From assembly GCA_943324395.2 (NCBI GenBank), contig CALPLL020000100.1:1-6653 (forward strand): a DNA stretch of 6,653 bases. The letters run 5' to 3'. Positions 1 to 6,159 of the stretch are shown here, piece by piece. The notes below the pieces were generated by a model that was given only the letters and a program-made list of their open reading frames with translations, did no database searches and had not been told where the DNA came from. The number at the start of each line of letters is the position of its first letter. Positions within the stretch are counted from its first letter, which is position 1. The stretch comes from Rhizobium sp. Q54. Lineage in GTDB: Bacteria; Bacteroidota; Bacteroidia; Flavobacteriales; Flavobacteriaceae. The position numbers were made by a program, and so were the translations under genes.

Positions 1-284
1 CCATATAAAACAAAAGTAAATTTAGTAAAATTAATGTCCTTGAAAGCTATTTGAATAAAAGCTATAGAAACTGTTGCGTTTAAGAAATACCTGAAAAACA
101 AACTTAATGACAAGTTCAATTTGTCTGCAATTGGTAGAGGTAAATTAGTGAAATCCGCTTTGAAATAGTCTAAAAATGGATCGTAGAATAAAGATTTTTC
201 AAATATTCTAATTGATGCTAAAACAAGCACCAATAAAAACAAAACAAAAAATTTGATTTTATTATTTAGCAGTTTCTTTAGCAT
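1..284 (-). CDS. Exosortase F system-associated protein, N-terminal part (runs off window)
   Basis: Read on the minus strand from an ATG at 284, the frame stays open to the window edge, giving 94 codons and lacking the C-terminus. The protein starts MLKKLLNNKIKFFVLFLLVL, a lysine-rich start leading into a membrane helix (about residues 10-24). Then come RIFEKSLFYDPFL, a LPLP stretch near residues 48-51, and FFRYFLNATVSIAFIQIAF, which begins a second membrane segment. The pattern RxFE..LFYDPFL...F....LPLP...F.FRY.LN matches my memory of the small flavobacterial membrane protein encoded next to XrtF (TIGRFAM exosortase F-associated family). Its ATG lies inside the end of xrtF, overlapping by 23 bp in another frame, so the two are very probably co-transcribed and translationally coupled. 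Its biochemical role is not known to me; from context it should act with XrtF in the inner membrane. The family call rests on pattern memory plus position, without an alignment. Confidence 0.85.
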   Translation of the reverse strand, partial: MLKKLLNNKIKFFVLFLLVLVLASIRIFEKSLFYDPFLDYFKADFTNLPLPIADKLNLSLSLFFRYFLNATVSIAFIQIAFKDINFTKFTFVLY

Positions 285-816
285 AGAATGAAAATTTATT
301 TACCCAAATTATCCATAAAATAAATACAGTTCCATAAATAACTAATGGAAATAATATGTCATGTAAAATAAAATTGGCTTTAGGAAAATTATAAAAGGCA
401 ACCATTAAAAGCGCAATTCTTGTAATATTTAAAATATGAATGATAAAACTACCTGCTAAAATAAAGTAAATCGTGTTTTTGATTTTTCCTGAAAATGCTA
501 TTATAAAAGAAATAAATAAAATAATTACACTTAAAGCATTGCACCCTTCAATAATTCTTGAAACAAATTTGCCATTATAAAAAAACTTATAACTAGGTTC
601 GGAAGCATGAAGCTCGATGTGCGCATCACCATTGAAGAACAAAAGAACTTGTTCAACTTGGGATGTAACCAACTTTGTAAAACTGTCGACTTCATTATTT
701 TTTATGTCAAATTGATTTAAATAATATTGATAGGCAACGGTTAAAATCAAATAGGAAAAAATAAATTTAACTAAGAAAAGTAAAAATGGTTTGTATTGAA
801 TCCAATAATTCTTCAC
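262..816 (-). CDS. xrtF: Exosortase family protein XrtF (inner-membrane cysteine transpeptidase/protease)
   Basis: A 184-residue polytopic membrane protein with several hydrophobic segments (about 11-33, 96-109, 115-142 and 152-173). The three residues expected for exosortases and archaeosortases are present: Cys92 in the EGCNA motif, Arg133 in NITRIALL, and His152 in LHDILFP. Exosortases are membrane enzymes thought to cleave C-terminal sorting signals of exported proteins. XrtF is the Flavobacteriia version, and the overlapping downstream gene is its usual partner. I chose the GTG at 816, giving MKNYWIQYKP. A TTG at 834 would add six residues, but a good TAnnTTTG promoter box on this strand covers 839-832 and includes that TTG, so a transcript would start downstream of it. 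There is no ATG near either position. No recognisable target protein lies in the window. The family call is strong; the start is moderately sure. Confidence 0.9.
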   Translation of the reverse strand: MKNYWIQYKPFLLFLVKFIFSYLILTVAYQYYLNQFDIKNNEVDSFTKLVTSQVEQVLLFFNGDAHIELHASEPSYKFFYNGKFVSRIIEGCNALSVIILFISFIIAFSGKIKNTIYFILAGSFIIHILNITRIALLMVAFYNFPKANFILHDILFPLVIYGTVFILWIIWVNKFSFYAKETAK

Positions 817-831
817 AATTATAATTTTTAA

Positions 832-860
832 CAAATTTATATAAAAAAAGATGAGTGCAA
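832..860 (-). promoter_or_regulatory. Predicted xrtF promoter (Bacteroidota -33/-7 type)
   Basis: On the minus strand, TTG at 860-858 is followed after 18 nt by TAAATTTG at 839-832, matching the Bacteroidota sigma-A consensus TTG-N17-23-TAnnTTTG. Transcription would begin near 826-824, just before the GTG at 816, giving a very short leader. This placement argues against the alternative TTG start at 834, which lies in the -7 box. It is a sequence match only. Confidence 0.6.
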
Positions 861-865
861 TTAAA

Positions 866-873
866 TACTTTTG
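866..873 (+). promoter_or_regulatory. Predicted -7 box for the GAF-domain gene (divergent promoter)
   Basis: TACTTTTG matches the Bacteroidota -7 consensus TAnnTTTG and lies 14 nt before the ATG at 888. The predicted start of transcription is near 879-881, leaving a leader of only some 8 nt. No clear TTG is found at the expected -33 position (about 840-848 is A-rich), so the promoter may be weak or need an activator. Only 5 bp separate this box from the -33 element of the leftward xrtF promoter. It may also drive the downstream galactan genes, given the short gaps. Confidence 0.5.
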
Positions 874-887
874 TAAAAATTAAAATT

Positions 888-1343
888 ATGACTTTTACAG
901 AATTACAACCATTAATTATTGAAATTGTAAACACTGAAAACACCTCTCGGGAAGAGAAGTTGAAACAAATTTGTGCGCTTTTAGAATCAAATGTTGCGCA
1001 TTACAACTGGGTTGGTTTTTATTTTGCAAATCATACAACTCAAACTTTACATTTAGGGCCTTATGTTGGCGCACCAACTGATCATACCGTTATCCCATTT
1101 GGAAAAGGAATTTGTGGTCAAGTGGCGGTTTCAAATACAAATTTTGTAGTTCCAGATGTGGCTGCTCAAGACAATTATATCGCTTGTAGTTTTACTGTAA
1201 AATCGGAAATCGTGGTTCCCCTATTTGTAAATGGAGAAAATATCGGTCAAATAGATATTGATTCAAATACTTTAGATCCATTTACAACTGAGGATGAACG
1301 GTTTTTGGAATTCGTAAATGAGCAAATTGCTGTTTTATTTTAG
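888..1343 (+). CDS. GAF-domain protein, free methionine-R-sulfoxide reductase (fRMsr/YebR) family
   Basis: A 151-residue single-GAF protein with no signal peptide, so cytoplasmic. It shows the family core: WVGFYF (41-46), LHLGPYVG (54-61), FGKGICG with Cys76 (71-77), VPDV (88-91), IAC with Cys100 (98-100), SEIVVPL (106-112) and IGQIDIDS (119-126). Relatives such as E. coli MsrC/YebR reduce free methionine-R-sulfoxide with a cysteine pair, and the IAC cysteine is the catalytic one. From memory the E. coli enzyme has a further resolving cysteine ten residues before the GxCG cysteine; here that position is His66, so only two of the three family cysteines remain. Reductase activity is therefore probable but unproven, and a ligand-binding role is possible. 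The ATG at 888 is preferred over an upstream in-frame GTG at 855, which would lie before the predicted promoter box. The gene ends 14 bp before galM. Confidence 0.88.
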   Translation: MTFTELQPLIIEIVNTENTSREEKLKQICALLESNVAHYNWVGFYFANHTTQTLHLGPYVGAPTDHTVIPFGKGICGQVAVSNTNFVVPDVAAQDNYIACSFTVKSEIVVPLFVNGENIGQIDIDSNTLDPFTTEDERFLEFVNEQIAVLF

Positions 1344-1357
1344 CTAAATATTAATTT

Positions 1358-2392
1358 ATGCCTAACGTTATAATCAATTCGAAAAATAAACTATTCGGCA
1401 CAATGCCAAATGGCGAATCTGTTTATAGCCATGAATTGATAAATAAAAATGGAATTGAGGTTAAAATAATCAATTATGGTGCTACGATAAACTCCATAAA
1501 AATTCCATTAAAAACAGGAAAAATTATAGATGTAGTTTTGGGTTTGGATACATTAGAAGACTACATAAAATCATATGAAATTGGGGGTTCGCCGTATTAT
1601 GGAGCAACAATTGGAAGATATTCGGGCAGAATTAACCAAGGTTCATTTACTTTAAATAATAAGAAATACCAGTTAGAAAAAAACCAAAATAATCATACAC
1701 TTCATGGCGGTAATATTGGCTTAAGCCAAAGAATTTGGGAGGTTGTAAAAATAACTGAAGGCATTAATCCTTCTATTAAAATGACTTATTTTAGTCCAAA
1801 TATGGAAGGCGGTTTTCCTGGTAATTTAACTGTAGATTTAACCTATACCTTAACGGAAAATAATGAATTGAATATTGAATACAAAGCCACTACTTCTGAA
1901 GATACAATTATCAATTTGACCAATCATAGTTATTTTAATCTTGAAGGGCATAATGGAACGGTAGCAAATCAAGATTTATATTTAAATTCCAAAAGTATAT
2001 TAGATACAAATGAAGAGAATATCCCAACCGGGTTAGTTTTAGATATAAATAATTCACATTTTGATTTTTCAACTGTTAAAAAGTGTCCAATTAAAATAGA
2101 TACGTCATTTGTGTTAAATAAAAATAATGAAGTTGCAGCTTCTCTTTATAGTGAATCTAGTAATTTGAAAATGTTGGTTTACACCGATCAACCGTCAGTC
2201 CATATTTATGTAGGTGGAAAATGTGACGAACAATTAATTGGTAAAGAAAAAAGTAAATATCAAACCAATAGCGGAATATGTTTTGAGACTCAAAATTTTC
2301 CTGACGCCCCAAACCATGGCCATTTTCCGAATTCTGTATTGAAAAAGGACGAAACTTATTTGCAAAAAACAATTTATAAGTTTGAAAATTAA
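1358..2392 (+). CDS. galM: Aldose 1-epimerase (galactose mutarotase)
   Basis: A 344-residue protein of normal GalM length. It interconverts alpha and beta anomers of galactose and other aldoses, giving galactokinase its alpha-D-galactose substrate. Family landmarks, in order: GATINSI (41-47), DVVLG (58-62), GATIGRYSGRI (82-92), HTLHGG with His116, TNHSYFNL with His190, IDTSFVLN with Asp248, and FETQNFPDAPN with Glu310. These correspond to the two histidines, the aspartate and the catalytic glutamate known from bacterial GalM, so the enzyme should be active. In most relatives the aspartate is followed by histidine; here it is Thr249, a small deviation outside the catalytic set. No signal peptide or lipobox is visible, so it should work in the cytoplasm, unlike some Bacteroidota relatives that are exported. 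It lies 14 bp after the GAF gene and 6 bp before the galactanase gene. Close packing with GH53 and GH2 makes galactose the likely substrate. Confidence 0.95.
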   Translation: MPNVIINSKNKLFGTMPNGESVYSHELINKNGIEVKIINYGATINSIKIPLKTGKIIDVVLGLDTLEDYIKSYEIGGSPYYGATIGRYSGRINQGSFTLNNKKYQLEKNQNNHTLHGGNIGLSQRIWEVVKITEGINPSIKMTYFSPNMEGGFPGNLTVDLTYTLTENNELNIEYKATTSEDTIINLTNHSYFNLEGHNGTVANQDLYLNSKSILDTNEENIPTGLVLDINNSHFDFSTVKKCPIKIDTSFVLNKNNEVAASLYSESSNLKMLVYTDQPSVHIYVGGKCDEQLIGKEKSKYQTNSGICFETQNFPDAPNHGHFPNSVLKKDETYLQKTIYKFEN

Positions 2393-2398
2393 AAAACT

Positions 2399-3463
2399 AT
2401 GAGAAATTTAAATTCCAAAATCGTATTACTAATTGTTTTAACAAGCTCATTACTATTATCCTATTGTAGTAGTTCACAAACTCCTGATCCAATTCCAAAT
2501 CTTAATACAACACCAACATACAATTTTGCCAAGGGGGCAGATGTGGGTTGGTTGTCACAAATGGAAGCAACAGGATACCGATTTTATGATGCGGACGGAA
2601 CTGAAAAAAACTGCCTACAATTATTAAAAGATCGTGGAATGAATACCATCCGATTGCGCGTTTTTGTAAATCCATCAAACGACAGAATTAACGGACACTG
2701 TAGCAAAGACGAAACGGTTGCGATGGCATTGAGAGCAAAAAACTTGGGAATGAGAATAATGATTGATTTTCACTATAGCGATTCTTGGGCGGATCCAGGG
2801 CAACAAAACAAACCTGCAGCTTGGGCCTCGCATTCATTTACTACATTATTAAGCGACGTTTACAATCATACTTTTGAAGTATTGACAGCATTAAAAAATG
2901 CGGGGGTAACTCCTGAATGGGTTCAAATAGGTAATGAAATTCCTGGTGGTATGCTTTGGCCTGATGGAAATTCAACTAATTTTGGGCAACTAGCACAACT
3001 TTTAAACAAAGGTTACGATGCCACTAAATCGATTGATCCCACAATAAAAGTGGTTGTTCATATTGATCAAGGCAATAACAATTCCCGTTTTAGATGGTTT
3101 TTTGATAATGCAAGAACTTACAATGTGAAATACGATGTTATAGGACTTTCTTACTATCCTTATTGGTTAAACAGTGATTATACGGTTACAATTGCCGATC
3201 TACAAAACAATTTGAATGATATGGTTTCCAGATACAATAAAGAAGTTATGGTAGTAGAAGTTGGAGGAGATTTTACCTTAGTTCAAAATACAAAAGACAT
3301 GTTAACTGCAACTATAAATGCGGTTAGAAATGTCCCAAATCAAAAAGGACTCGGGGTAATTTATTGGGAACCTGAAGGTGAAAAAACTTGGAGCGGCTAC
3401 CAATTAAATTGTTGGCAAACAAACGGAAAGCCGTCTTTAGCATTAGACGCTTTTAGAAATTAA
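2399..3463 (+). CDS. GH53 arabinogalactan endo-beta-1,4-galactanase, predicted lipoprotein
   Basis: A 354-residue glycoside hydrolase family 53 enzyme, with the catalytic barrel spanning about 43-353. Residues 1-22 form a signal sequence with a basic start and hydrophobic core, ending in LLLSYC with Cys23 as the likely lipidated residue, followed by a Ser/Pro/Thr linker. Landmarks: FAKGADVGWLSQME (43-56), NTIRLRVFVNP (82-92), IDFHYSDSWADPGQQNKPAAW (122-142), WVQIGNE with Glu180 as general acid/base, IGLSYYPYW (248-256), VVEVGG with Glu287 as nucleophile, and VIYWEPE (320-326). Both catalytic glutamates of the retaining mechanism are present. The enzyme cuts beta-1,4-galactan in pectin side chains and type I arabinogalactan. 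Tyr at the position before Cys23 is unusual for a lipobox, so lipidation is less certain than export. Few acidic residues follow the cysteine, and no type IX secretion C-terminal domain is seen. GalM and the GH2 enzyme flank it. Confidence 0.95.
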   Translation: MRNLNSKIVLLIVLTSSLLLSYCSSSQTPDPIPNLNTTPTYNFAKGADVGWLSQMEATGYRFYDADGTEKNCLQLLKDRGMNTIRLRVFVNPSNDRINGHCSKDETVAMALRAKNLGMRIMIDFHYSDSWADPGQQNKPAAWASHSFTTLLSDVYNHTFEVLTALKNAGVTPEWVQIGNEIPGGMLWPDGNSTNFGQLAQLLNKGYDATKSIDPTIKVVVHIDQGNNNSRFRWFFDNARTYNVKYDVIGLSYYPYWLNSDYTVTIADLQNNLNDMVSRYNKEVMVVEVGGDFTLVQNTKDMLTATINAVRNVPNQKGLGVIYWEPEGEKTWSGYQLNCWQTNGKPSLALDAFRN

Positions 3464-3472
3464 TATCATAAA

Positions 3473-5899
3473 ATGATGAAAATAATATTCCAATCCATTA
3501 GTAAAATAGCACTCTTTATTTCGATTTTATTTATAGGTTATTCTAATACCTTTGCTCAAAATAAAGTTAGTCTTGATGAAGATTGGAGGTTTCATTTTGG
3601 AAATTCAGCAGATCCAATTAAAGATTTCAATTATGGAAATGTGCTACTATTTCATAAATCGAATGTTTATGAAACTACTATTGTAAATCCAAAATTTATT
3701 GATTCTAGTTGGAGTAAAATTAATGTTCCTCACGACTGGGCAGTGTACTTACCTTTTGAAAAATCAGAAACTCATAGTATGGATAGCCATGGCTATAAGC
3801 CTGTTGGGGCTGTTTATCCTGAAACTAGTATTGGTTGGTATCGAAAACATTTTACCATTGATAAATCAAAAATCAATAAACGTTTCGAGTTACAATTTGA
3901 TGGAATTTATAGAAATGCTGCCATTTGGATTAATGGTTTTTATGTGGGCACTAATTTTAGCGGTTACATTGGAAATTCCTACGATATCACCGATTATATG
4001 AAATTTGAAACAGAAAATGTAATTGTTATTCGTGTAGACGCGACTCAAAATGAAGGTTGGTTTTATGAAGGTGCGGGAATTTATAGACATGTTTGGTTAA
4101 ATATAACTGAAAAAGTATTTATCCCTGAAAATGGCGTATACATAAATACTAATCTAAAGGATAAAAGTGCGACAATAAATATTGAAACCACCATTGAAAA
4201 CAGTAATTTATTTCCATCGAATTGTACGACTTATTCCTACATAACTGACAGAAATGGTAAAATTATAGCAAAAACGAATGAAACAAATGTTCGCTTGGAA
4301 GCAAATAAAAATACCGTTGTCAAACAAAAATTAAGGGTTATAAATTCCCGTCTTTGGTCGATAGAAGATCCCTATTTATACAAACTCATTTCAATAATAA
4401 AAGTTGGAAACCAAATTCTCCAACAATCAAAAACAAGATTTGGGATACGAACATTTAAATTTGATGCTAACGAAGGTTTTTTTCTAAATGGAAAACATAT
4501 AAAAATTAAGGGCACCAATAACCACCAAGATCATGCTGGAATTGGAAGTGCACTCCCTGATTATCTTCAATATTACAGAATAAAATTATTGAAAGAAATG
4601 GGTTCGAATGCCTACAGAGCAAGTCACAACCCTCCTACTCCTGAACTTCTAGAAGCTTGTGATAGTTTGGGAATGCTGGTTTTAGATGAGCAAAGATTAT
4701 TAAACAGCAGCCCCGAATACAAAGAGCAATTTAAACGATTATTAATTCGTGATCGAAACCATGCCTCCATATTTTTATGGTCAATTGGTAATGAAGAACA
4801 AAACATTCAAGGAAGTGAATACGGTAAAAAAATAGCGCAATCATTGTTGGCAATCCAAAAAGAAATTGACCCTTCACGAACTAGCACCTATGCAGCCGAC
4901 ATGGGAAATGATTTCAAAGGGGTTAATGAAGTTATTCCAATTCGTGGTTTCAACTACCGTCAATATGCCGTTTCAGATTACCATCGGGACCATCCAAACC
5001 AACCTATATTGGGAACAGAAATGGGAAGTACAGTAACTACAAGAGGGATATATGTAACTGATTCTATAAAAGCCTATGTTCCTGATCAAGATATTACTGC
5101 ACCTTGGTGGGCGAGTAAAGCGGAGACTTGGTGGAAATTAGCAGCCGAAAACAAATATTGGTTGGGCGGTTTTATATGGACTGGTTTTGATTATCGTGGG
5201 GAGCCAACGCCTTTTAAATGGCCAAATATTAATTCTCATTTTGGAATAATGGATGTATGTGGATTTCCAAAAAACATCTATTATTATTATCAAAGTTGGT
5301 GGACAGATAAAGACGTTTTGCATCTTTCCCCACATTGGAATTGGCCCAATAAAATTGGCAAACCAATTGATGTTTGGGTAAATACCAATGCAGATGATGT
5401 AGAATTATTTTTAAACGGTAGAAGTTTAGGAAAAAAAGTGATGCCTAGAAATAGTCATTTGCAGTGGGAAGTAAATTATGAACCAGGGGTTTTAGAAGCG
5501 ATTGCATATAAAAAAGGGAAGAAATTAACCACAAAAATTGAAACTACTGGACAAGCTTCAAAAGTGATTTTATCCCCAGTCAAAACCATTTTATTAGCCG
5601 ATGGAAAAGACGCCACTGTTGTAAATATTTCTCTGGAAGATGAGAAAGGAAAAGCAGTTCCAGATGAAAACAATTTGATTGTTTTTACCCTAATTGGAAA
5701 TGCAAAAATAATAGGTGTAGGCAACGGAGATCCTAGTTCTCACGAGCCTGACAAATGTAAAGACGGTGGTTGGCAAAGGAGTACTTTCAATGGAAAATGC
5801 CAAATTATTATTCAATCTGAGAAAAAAATCGGTACAGTAAAATTAGAGGCAAAATCGGCGAGATTGGAATCTGCAACAACTACTCTTAAACTCCAATAA
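3473..5899 (+). CDS. GH2 beta-galactosidase, secreted, with C-terminal DUF4982 and Ig-like domains
   Basis: An 808-residue multidomain GH2 enzyme. A type I signal peptide (residues 1-28, cleavage likely at TFA/QN) sends it to the periplasm. Likely domains: jelly-roll sugar-binding domain (about 33-212, with NVPHDW at 84-89 and GWYRKHF at 121-127), immunoglobulin-like domain (about 218-327), catalytic barrel (about 330-612), DUF4982-like domain (about 625-690) and a terminal Ig-like domain (about 697-806). In the barrel are GTNNHQDHAGIG (347-358), RASHNPPTPELLEACD (382-397), WSIGNEE with Glu441 as acid/base, ILGTEMGS with Glu516 as nucleophile, and FIWTGFDYRGEPTPF (567-581). Both glutamates are intact. 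The motif set is that of the Bacteroidota beta-galactosidase group, and the adjacent GH53 gene makes beta-1,4-galacto-oligosaccharides the likely substrate; a related exo-activity cannot be excluded. No type IX secretion domain is seen. The start ATGATG allows a one-residue-shorter form. It begins 9 bp after the GH53 gene. Confidence 0.95.
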   Translation: MMKIIFQSISKIALFISILFIGYSNTFAQNKVSLDEDWRFHFGNSADPIKDFNYGNVLLFHKSNVYETTIVNPKFIDSSWSKINVPHDWAVYLPFEKSETHSMDSHGYKPVGAVYPETSIGWYRKHFTIDKSKINKRFELQFDGIYRNAAIWINGFYVGTNFSGYIGNSYDITDYMKFETENVIVIRVDATQNEGWFYEGAGIYRHVWLNITEKVFIPENGVYINTNLKDKSATINIETTIENSNLFPSNCTTYSYITDRNGKIIAKTNETNVRLEANKNTVVKQKLRVINSRLWSIEDPYLYKLISIIKVGNQILQQSKTRFGIRTFKFDANEGFFLNGKHIKIKGTNNHQDHAGIGSALPDYLQYYRIKLLKEMGSNAYRASHNPPTPELLEACDSLGMLVLDEQRLLNSSPEYKEQFKRLLIRDRNHASIFLWSIGNEEQNIQGSEYGKKIAQSLLAIQKEIDPSRTSTYAADMGNDFKGVNEVIPIRGFNYRQYAVSDYHRDHPNQPILGTEMGSTVTTRGIYVTDSIKAYVPDQDITAPWWASKAETWWKLAAENKYWLGGFIWTGFDYRGEPTPFKWPNINSHFGIMDVCGFPKNIYYYYQSWWTDKDVLHLSPHWNWPNKIGKPIDVWVNTNADDVELFLNGRSLGKKVMPRNSHLQWEVNYEPGVLEAIAYKKGKKLTTKIETTGQASKVILSPVKTILLADGKDATVVNISLEDEKGKAVPDENNLIVFTLIGNAKIIGVGNGDPSSHEPDKCKDGGWQRSTFNGKCQIIIQSEKKIGTVKLEAKSARLESATTTLKLQ

Positions 5900-5905
5900 T
5901 TCGAA

Positions 5906-6013
5906 ATGAAATTGAAAAAATGAAAAAAAATTAATCCTCAGTACTTCTCTTCATTTATTATTGGATCCTTAATTTTAGTATCGATAATTACTGCATTGTA
6001 TATTATTTTTTGA
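5906..6013 (+). pseudogene. Broken small membrane-peptide ORF after the GH2 gene
   Basis: An ATG at 5906, only 6 bp after the GH2 stop, opens a frame (MKLKK) that meets TGA at 5921. The same frame then runs KKINPQYF and a strongly hydrophobic stretch (SSFIIGSLILVSIITALYII) to a stop at 6011-6013. A second ATG at 5920 is out of frame with this stretch because of a run of eight A (5923-5930). With seven A it would read MKKINPQYF plus the membrane helix, a tidy 30-residue peptide. So one base (an A indel, or the TGA) separates this from an intact one-helix membrane protein. It may be a decayed gene, a sequencing error in a homopolymer, or a site of slippage. I do not recognise the peptide, and it could be chance coding in AT-rich DNA. 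Confidence 0.35.
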
Positions 6014-6048
6014 TAAGAATTTTAGGAACTGACTATCAGATAATTATA

Positions 6049-6083
6049 AATTACCACTACAGGTTAATTTTTATTTGGTAATT
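6049..6083. repeat. Perfect 8-bp inverted repeat overlapping the rpsO -33 element
   Basis: AATTACCA at 6049-6056 and its exact reverse complement TGGTAATT at 6076-6083 are separated by 19 bp. The right arm overlaps the TTG of the predicted rpsO promoter. It could be a two-site operator for a regulator or the remains of a hairpin. It is not a rightward terminator, since the right arm is followed by A rather than T residues. A chance repeat in AT-rich DNA remains possible. Confidence 0.35.
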
Positions 6084-6104
6084 AAAAAATAAGTAGTACT
6101 TTTG
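6075..6104 (+). promoter_or_regulatory. Predicted rpsO promoter
   Basis: TTG at 6075-6077, a 19-nt spacer and TACTTTTG at 6097-6104 fit the Bacteroidota consensus TTG-N17-23-TAnnTTTG closely. Transcription should start near 6110-6112, giving a leader of about 50 nt before the rpsO ATG. A strong promoter is expected for a ribosomal protein gene, and it separates rpsO from the galactan genes even though no terminator is seen between them. The -7 octamer is identical to the one before the GAF gene. Confidence 0.75.
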
Positions 6105-6108
6105 CCCG

Positions 6109-6129
6109 GTCTTATAATAGCTATAAGAC
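6109..6129 (+). promoter_or_regulatory. Hairpin at the 5' end of the rpsO leader
   Basis: GTCTTATA at 6109-6116 and TATAAGAC at 6122-6129 are exact reverse complements around a 5-nt loop (ATAGC). The hairpin begins at or next to the predicted transcription start, so the rpsO mRNA would carry an 8-bp stem at its 5' end. Such a stem could protect the message from decay or take part in control by S15, which represses its own translation through leader structures in several other bacterial groups. No known S15-binding structure is recognised here. It could also act as a DNA palindrome. Confidence 0.5.
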
Positions 6130-6159
6130 ATACATAAAAATCATTAAACAAATATTGGA

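Noticed and set aside
817..834. Six-residue N-terminal extension of XrtF from a TTG at 834
   Set aside because: The TTG is part of the predicted xrtF -7 box, so it would not be in the transcript.
855..887. Eleven-residue N-terminal extension of the GAF protein from a GTG at 855
   Set aside because: The stretch covers the predicted -7 box at 866-873, and homologues begin near MTFTEL; ATG 888 is the better start.
2157..2372. 71-codon open frame on the minus strand inside galM
   Set aside because: It lies wholly inside a clear galM frame with all catalytic residues, and its translation has no recognisable motif.
3699..4001. 100-codon plus-strand frame inside the GH2 gene, with a hydrophobic translation
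   Set aside because: It overlaps the conserved GH2 N-terminal domain in another frame; the hydrophobicity follows from AT-rich codons read out of frame.
3890..4090. Minus-strand frame of 66 codons inside the GH2 gene
   Set aside because: Antisense shadow of the GH2 N-terminal domain, with no motif or start signal.
4624..5724. Three minus-strand frames (4624-4806, 5138-5335, 5476-5724) inside the GH2 gene
   Set aside because: All are antisense to conserved GH2 catalytic or C-terminal domains; none has family-like sequence.
5900..6048. A terminator after the GH2 gene
   Set aside because: No GC-containing stem followed by T residues was found here; only weak AT-only palindromes such as TATCGATA.
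6014..6159. An open reading frame on either strand between the broken peptide and rpsO
   Set aside because: Starts on both strands reach stops within a few codons; the region is better explained as rpsO promoter and leader.
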